From the NCBI RefSeq assembly GCF_900010725.2, contig NZ_LR734882.1, forward strand, positions 71,683-135,682: a stretch of 64,000 nt of DNA. Direction: 5' to 3'. Source of the stretch: Planktothrix serta PCC 8927. GTDB taxonomy: Bacteria; Cyanobacteriota; Cyanobacteriia; Cyanobacteriales; Microcoleaceae. Shown in pieces: positions 63,338 to 64,000 of the stretch; the first letter of the stretch is position 1; every line of letters starts with the position of its first letter. A program made the position numbers and the translations under genes. Below the pieces are notes generated by a model. That model was given only the letters and a program-made list of their open reading frames with translations. It was not told the origin of the DNA and ran no database searches.

Positions 63338-64000
63338 TTAACATTCTAAAGTGGATAGGGGTTTAGTCGTTATTTCCGAAGTATTTTCCTTGAGCAGTTG
63401 CTCGAAAATCCGGGGTTCTACAGGACGACTAAACCAATATCCTTGTAAACAATCGCACTCATGATCTCGCAGAAATTGTTGTTCAGCTTCCGTTTCTACT
63501 CCTTCAGCAATGACTTTCATATTTAAACTATGAGCCATTACAATCGTCGCTTTAACAATGGCTGCATTTTTAACATGAAGGTTGACATCTTTGACAAAAC
63601 AGCGATCTAATTTTAAGGTATCAAAGGGAAATTTTTGTAAATAGCTTAAGGAGGAATATCCCGTCCCAAAATCATCTAAGGAAAGTCCGATTCCTAAATT
63701 TTTTAATTCTTGTAAAATAGAAACAGCCCGTTCGGGATTTTTAACTAACACACTTTCAGTTAATTCTAATTCCAAACACCTAGGATCTAAATGGGTTTGT
63801 TTTAAAACTTGCATCACATACCGTCCTAAGTTGCGTTGATGAAATTTTACTCCCGAAACATTCACCGCAACGGAGAGTTCAAATCCCTGATTTTGCCATT
63901 GTTTGACTTGTTTACAAACTTGACGAATCATCCATTCATCAATTTCTACAATTAAATCATTTTCTTCGGCTATACTTAAACATTCAATTGGAGGAACTAA
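63338..64000 (-). CDS. EAL domain protein, N-terminus outside the window
   Basis: The frame is open to the right edge (LVPPIECLSIAEENDLIVEI before the first internal Met), so only the C-terminal part is seen. It carries EAL phosphodiesterase motifs: ELELTESVLVKNPERAV, LDDFGTGYSSLSYLQKFP, LKLDRCFVKDV and VIAEGVETEAEQQFLR, ending with CDCLQGYWFSRPV. The DDFGTGYSS loop and Glu residues are intact, so cyclic-di-GMP hydrolysis is expected. Upstream sensor or GGDEF domains are probably encoded beyond the window. Confidence 0.93.
   Translation of the reverse strand, partial: LVPPIECLSIAEENDLIVEIDEWMIRQVCKQVKQWQNQGFELSVAVNVSGVKFHQRNLGRYVMQVLKQTHLDPRCLELELTESVLVKNPERAVSILQELKNLGIGLSLDDFGTGYSSLSYLQKFPFDTLKLDRCFVKDVNLHVKNAAIVKATIVMAHSLNMKVIAEGVETEAEQQFLRDHECDCLQGYWFSRPVEPRIFEQLLKENTSEITTKPLSTLEC

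Overview
The window is a chromosomal segment of a filamentous cyanobacterium, most like Planktothrix or a close Oscillatoriales relative. The grounds are photosystem II genes (psbB, psbT), light-independent chlorophyll synthesis genes (chlL, chlN), an echinenone-type carotenoid ketolase (crtW), many GCGATCGC (HIP1) sites, low GC content, and heptamer and GGGGCGGG-type intergenic repeats. The genus is inferred from overall character; no marker RNA gene is present and no tRNA or rRNA was found.

Layout. 0.3-9.1 kb: HAD phosphatase, ribosomal protein S1 with a repetitive acidic tail, nrdR, psbT, an inserted TnpB element, psbB, a miniature element at the psbB promoter, a conserved hypothetical gene, and a YtxH/DUF948-like membrane protein pair. 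9.1-12.5 kb: a compact candidate defence cassette (HicB-like, DUF262, AAA/DUF3696 ATPase, unknown protein) with a second HicB fragment on its far side. 12.6-16.6 kb: chlN, an acidic repeat protein, chlL. 17-24.6 kb: a second HicB-like gene, a TpsB transporter, DUF928, a transglutaminase-like protein, a retropepsin-like protein, and a VapBC-type pair split by a miniature element. 24.8-30.2 kb: a UbiA phosphoribosyltransferase, SMR flippase and epimerase cluster, probably for a polyprenyl-linked sugar. 30.5-38 kb: hppD, a broken SDR gene, a NYN-LOTUS protein, a GT1 glycosyltransferase, an LmeA-like protein and crtW. 38.3-47.9 kb: smc, a RloAB (AbiL-like) defence pair and uvrA. 48-60.2 kb: an accessory island of toxin-antitoxin modules in several states of decay, a phycobilisome-fold protein coupled to a PIN domain, an NB-ARC ATPase, DUF433/DUF5615, DUF29 pairs, Uma2, and a large Eco57I-like methylase whose nuclease motif looks inactivated. 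60.3-64 kb: methyltransferase, orphan response regulator, GST, hisG and the end of an EAL protein.

How the genes work together. Housekeeping genes (S1, nrdR, psbB/psbT, chlLN, smc, uvrA, hisG) are interleaved with defence, toxin-antitoxin and mobile DNA. Transposon-like elements have landed between psbB and psbT, at the psbB promoter, and between an antitoxin and its PIN toxin. Short repeats have shaped gene ends: several automatic start sites fall inside heptamer repeats, a 30-bp palindrome is read in frame in smc, and a 77-bp repeat has truncated a vapC. The best candidate for an undescribed system is the DUF262-AAA-unknown cassette at 9.1-12.5 kb. The phycobilisome-fold/PIN pair at 49.5-50.4 kb is the second.
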